64,000 bases of DNA from Halegenticoccus tardaugens (GTDB taxonomy: Archaea; Halobacteriota; Halobacteria; Halobacteriales; Haloferacaceae), in NCBI RefSeq assembly GCF_004116405.1, contig NZ_SDIC01000001.1, positions 434,001 through 498,000 of the forward strand, given 5' to 3'. Below are positions 63,080 through 64,000 of the stretch, one piece after another. The translations under genes were made by a program, and so were the position numbers. Within the stretch, counting starts at the first letter, position 1; every line of letters begins with the position of its first letter. A model generated the notes under the pieces. The model saw only the letters and a program-made list of their open reading frames with translations. It was not told the DNA's origin and searched no databases.

Positions 63080-64000
63080 CTACCCTTCGTATTCCTTGAG
63101 CGTTTCGAGGTTCTTATCGCGATTGTCCGCGCTCGACGGAACGTACCCGATGTCCTTGACGATATCAGTTTCCGATTGTTCGAGGTAGTATCGCGTGAAC
63201 TCGTAGACCTGCGGCTTCTCCTTGAGAGACGACTCCGACGCATAGATGAACAGCGGCCGCGCCATTGGGTAGTTCCCCTCTTTGGCAGCGTCGAGGCTCG
63301 GCGCGGTGCAGCTACCGTTGTCATCCTCCTTGATCTGCAGCGCTTTGACGTTGTCCTTGTTCTCCTCGTAGTAGGCGTATCCCATGAACCCCATCCCGGC
63401 TTCGGAGTCGCGGACGCCCCTGACGATGTTGTTGTCCTCTTCGGTCGGCTCGTAGTCGTCACGCATCGCGCCCGACTCGCCGATGACGTTTTCGGTGAAC
63501 CAGTCGAACGTCCCCGAGGAGGACGCGGGTCCGAAGAGGTTGAACTCCTCGTCCGGCCAGTCAGAGTTGACGTCGCTCCACGTCGTTGCGCCGTTGGGTT
63601 CCCAGATCTGCTTCAGCTCGTCAAAGCTCATGCAGTCGACCCAGTCGGCGTTGTTGTTGACGATGACCGTCAGCGCGTCGCTGGCGATCTCGAACTCGAC
63701 GGGGTTGACGTCGTTCTCGGAACAGTGCTCCACTTCGCTTTCCTTTATCGGACGCGACGCGCCGTTTATGTCGGAGTTCCCTGGACAGAAGTGGTTCTCG
63801 AACCCGCCGCCGCTTCCAGTCGAGTCGACCGAGATGTTCACGTCGGGGTTCTCGCTCATGAACTCCTCGGCCATCGCCTCCGAGACGGGGAATACGGTGC
63901 TGCTCCCCTTGACGATGACCTCGCCTGAGATGTCTTTGCCACTACCGCTACCGCTGTTGTTACCGCTCCCATTGCCGTCTTCTTCGCCGCTGGCTCCAGG
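63080..64000 (-). CDS. pstS: Phosphate ABC transporter substrate-binding protein PstS, 3' part
   Basis: Extracellular phosphate-binding protein; 306 residues visible, N-terminus outside the window. A Gly/Ser/Asn-rich linker (ASGEEDGNGSGNNSGSGSGK) is first seen, then ISGEVIVKGSSTVFPVSEAMAEEF, DSTGSGGGFENHF, GASRPIK, and ASSSGTFDWF: the Thr/Ser and Arg/Asp phosphate-binding positions of the family. Two Cys pairs could form disulfides. The lipobox expected before the linker is not in view. First gene of the pstSCAB-phoU operon, whose promoter lies beyond 64000. Confidence 0.96.
   Translation of the reverse strand, partial: PGASGEEDGNGSGNNSGSGSGKDISGEVIVKGSSTVFPVSEAMAEEFMSENPDVNISVDSTGSGGGFENHFCPGNSDINGASRPIKESEVEHCSENDVNPVEFEIASDALTVIVNNNADWVDCMSFDELKQIWEPNGATTWSDVNSDWPDEEFNLFGPASSSGTFDWFTENVIGESGAMRDDYEPTEEDNNIVRGVRDSEAGMGFMGYAYYEENKDNVKALQIKEDDNGSCTAPSLDAAKEGNYPMARPLFIYASESSLKEKPQVYEFTRYYLEQSETDIVKDIGYVPSSADNRDKNLETLKEYEG

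Overview
The window is chromosomal DNA of an extremely halophilic archaeon (class Halobacteria). The evidence is very high GC, strongly acidic proteins, twin-arginine signals on exported proteins, leaderless starts with a TATA-like box about 25-30 bases upstream, archaeal TFS, RadB, Cdc48 and CTP synthase, a complete bacterioruberin cluster and a trpDFEG operon. Genus cannot be fixed from the sequence alone. Almost everything is ordinary core genome; the accessory-looking parts are 11.6-14.9 kb, 43.8-44.8 kb and 56.5-58.9 kb.

Layout. 1-8.8 kb: the 5' part of a Tat-exported Rieske protein, PEP carboxylase, transcript cleavage factor TFS, a ribbon-helix-helix/zinc-ribbon protein with a downstream partner, a RecA-like ATPase with a changed P-loop, beta-RFAP synthase and a cupin. 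8.5-11.4 kb: a nucleotide operon pyrG - guaAb - small Rossmann-like protein with one-base overlaps. 11.6-14.9 kb: three exported low-complexity proteins, two of which share a Gln/Asn-rich, curlin-like repeat; this is the best candidate for something undescribed. 15-31 kb: housekeeping genes including a PHP phosphoesterase, two aldo/keto reductases, PspA with a membrane partner, a glutamate-cysteine ligase-like protein, a DgcN-DgcA-like D-glutamate catabolic pair, a Vms1-type peptidyl-tRNA hydrolase, cyclophilin, TrpD2, Nudix and SDR proteins.

30.9-35.2 kb: crtI-lyeJ-cruF converge on crtB, giving the C50 carotenoid bacterioruberin. 35.7-38.8 kb: class II (B12) ribonucleotide reductase. 39.5-43.6 kb: trpD-F-E-G with translational overlaps and a GTAC dyad at the promoter. 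43.8-44.8 kb: tRNA-Val(GAC) followed by nested palindromes made of copies of its own 3' end and a frameshifted gene remnant, the signature of old integration events, then an MFS transporter. 47.2-49.3 kb: an E1 alpha/beta 2-oxoacid dehydrogenase pair without E2/E3.

49.8-64 kb: a CBS protein with a possible ribosome-binding tail, RadB beside a RuvC-like protein, an orphan LarC with a His/Asp repeat, Cdc48, and a phosphate region: phoU on the plus strand and pstSCAB-phoU on the minus strand. The two phoU genes face each other, share an identical 83-base 3' end, and the area is bracketed by a 67-base inverted repeat.
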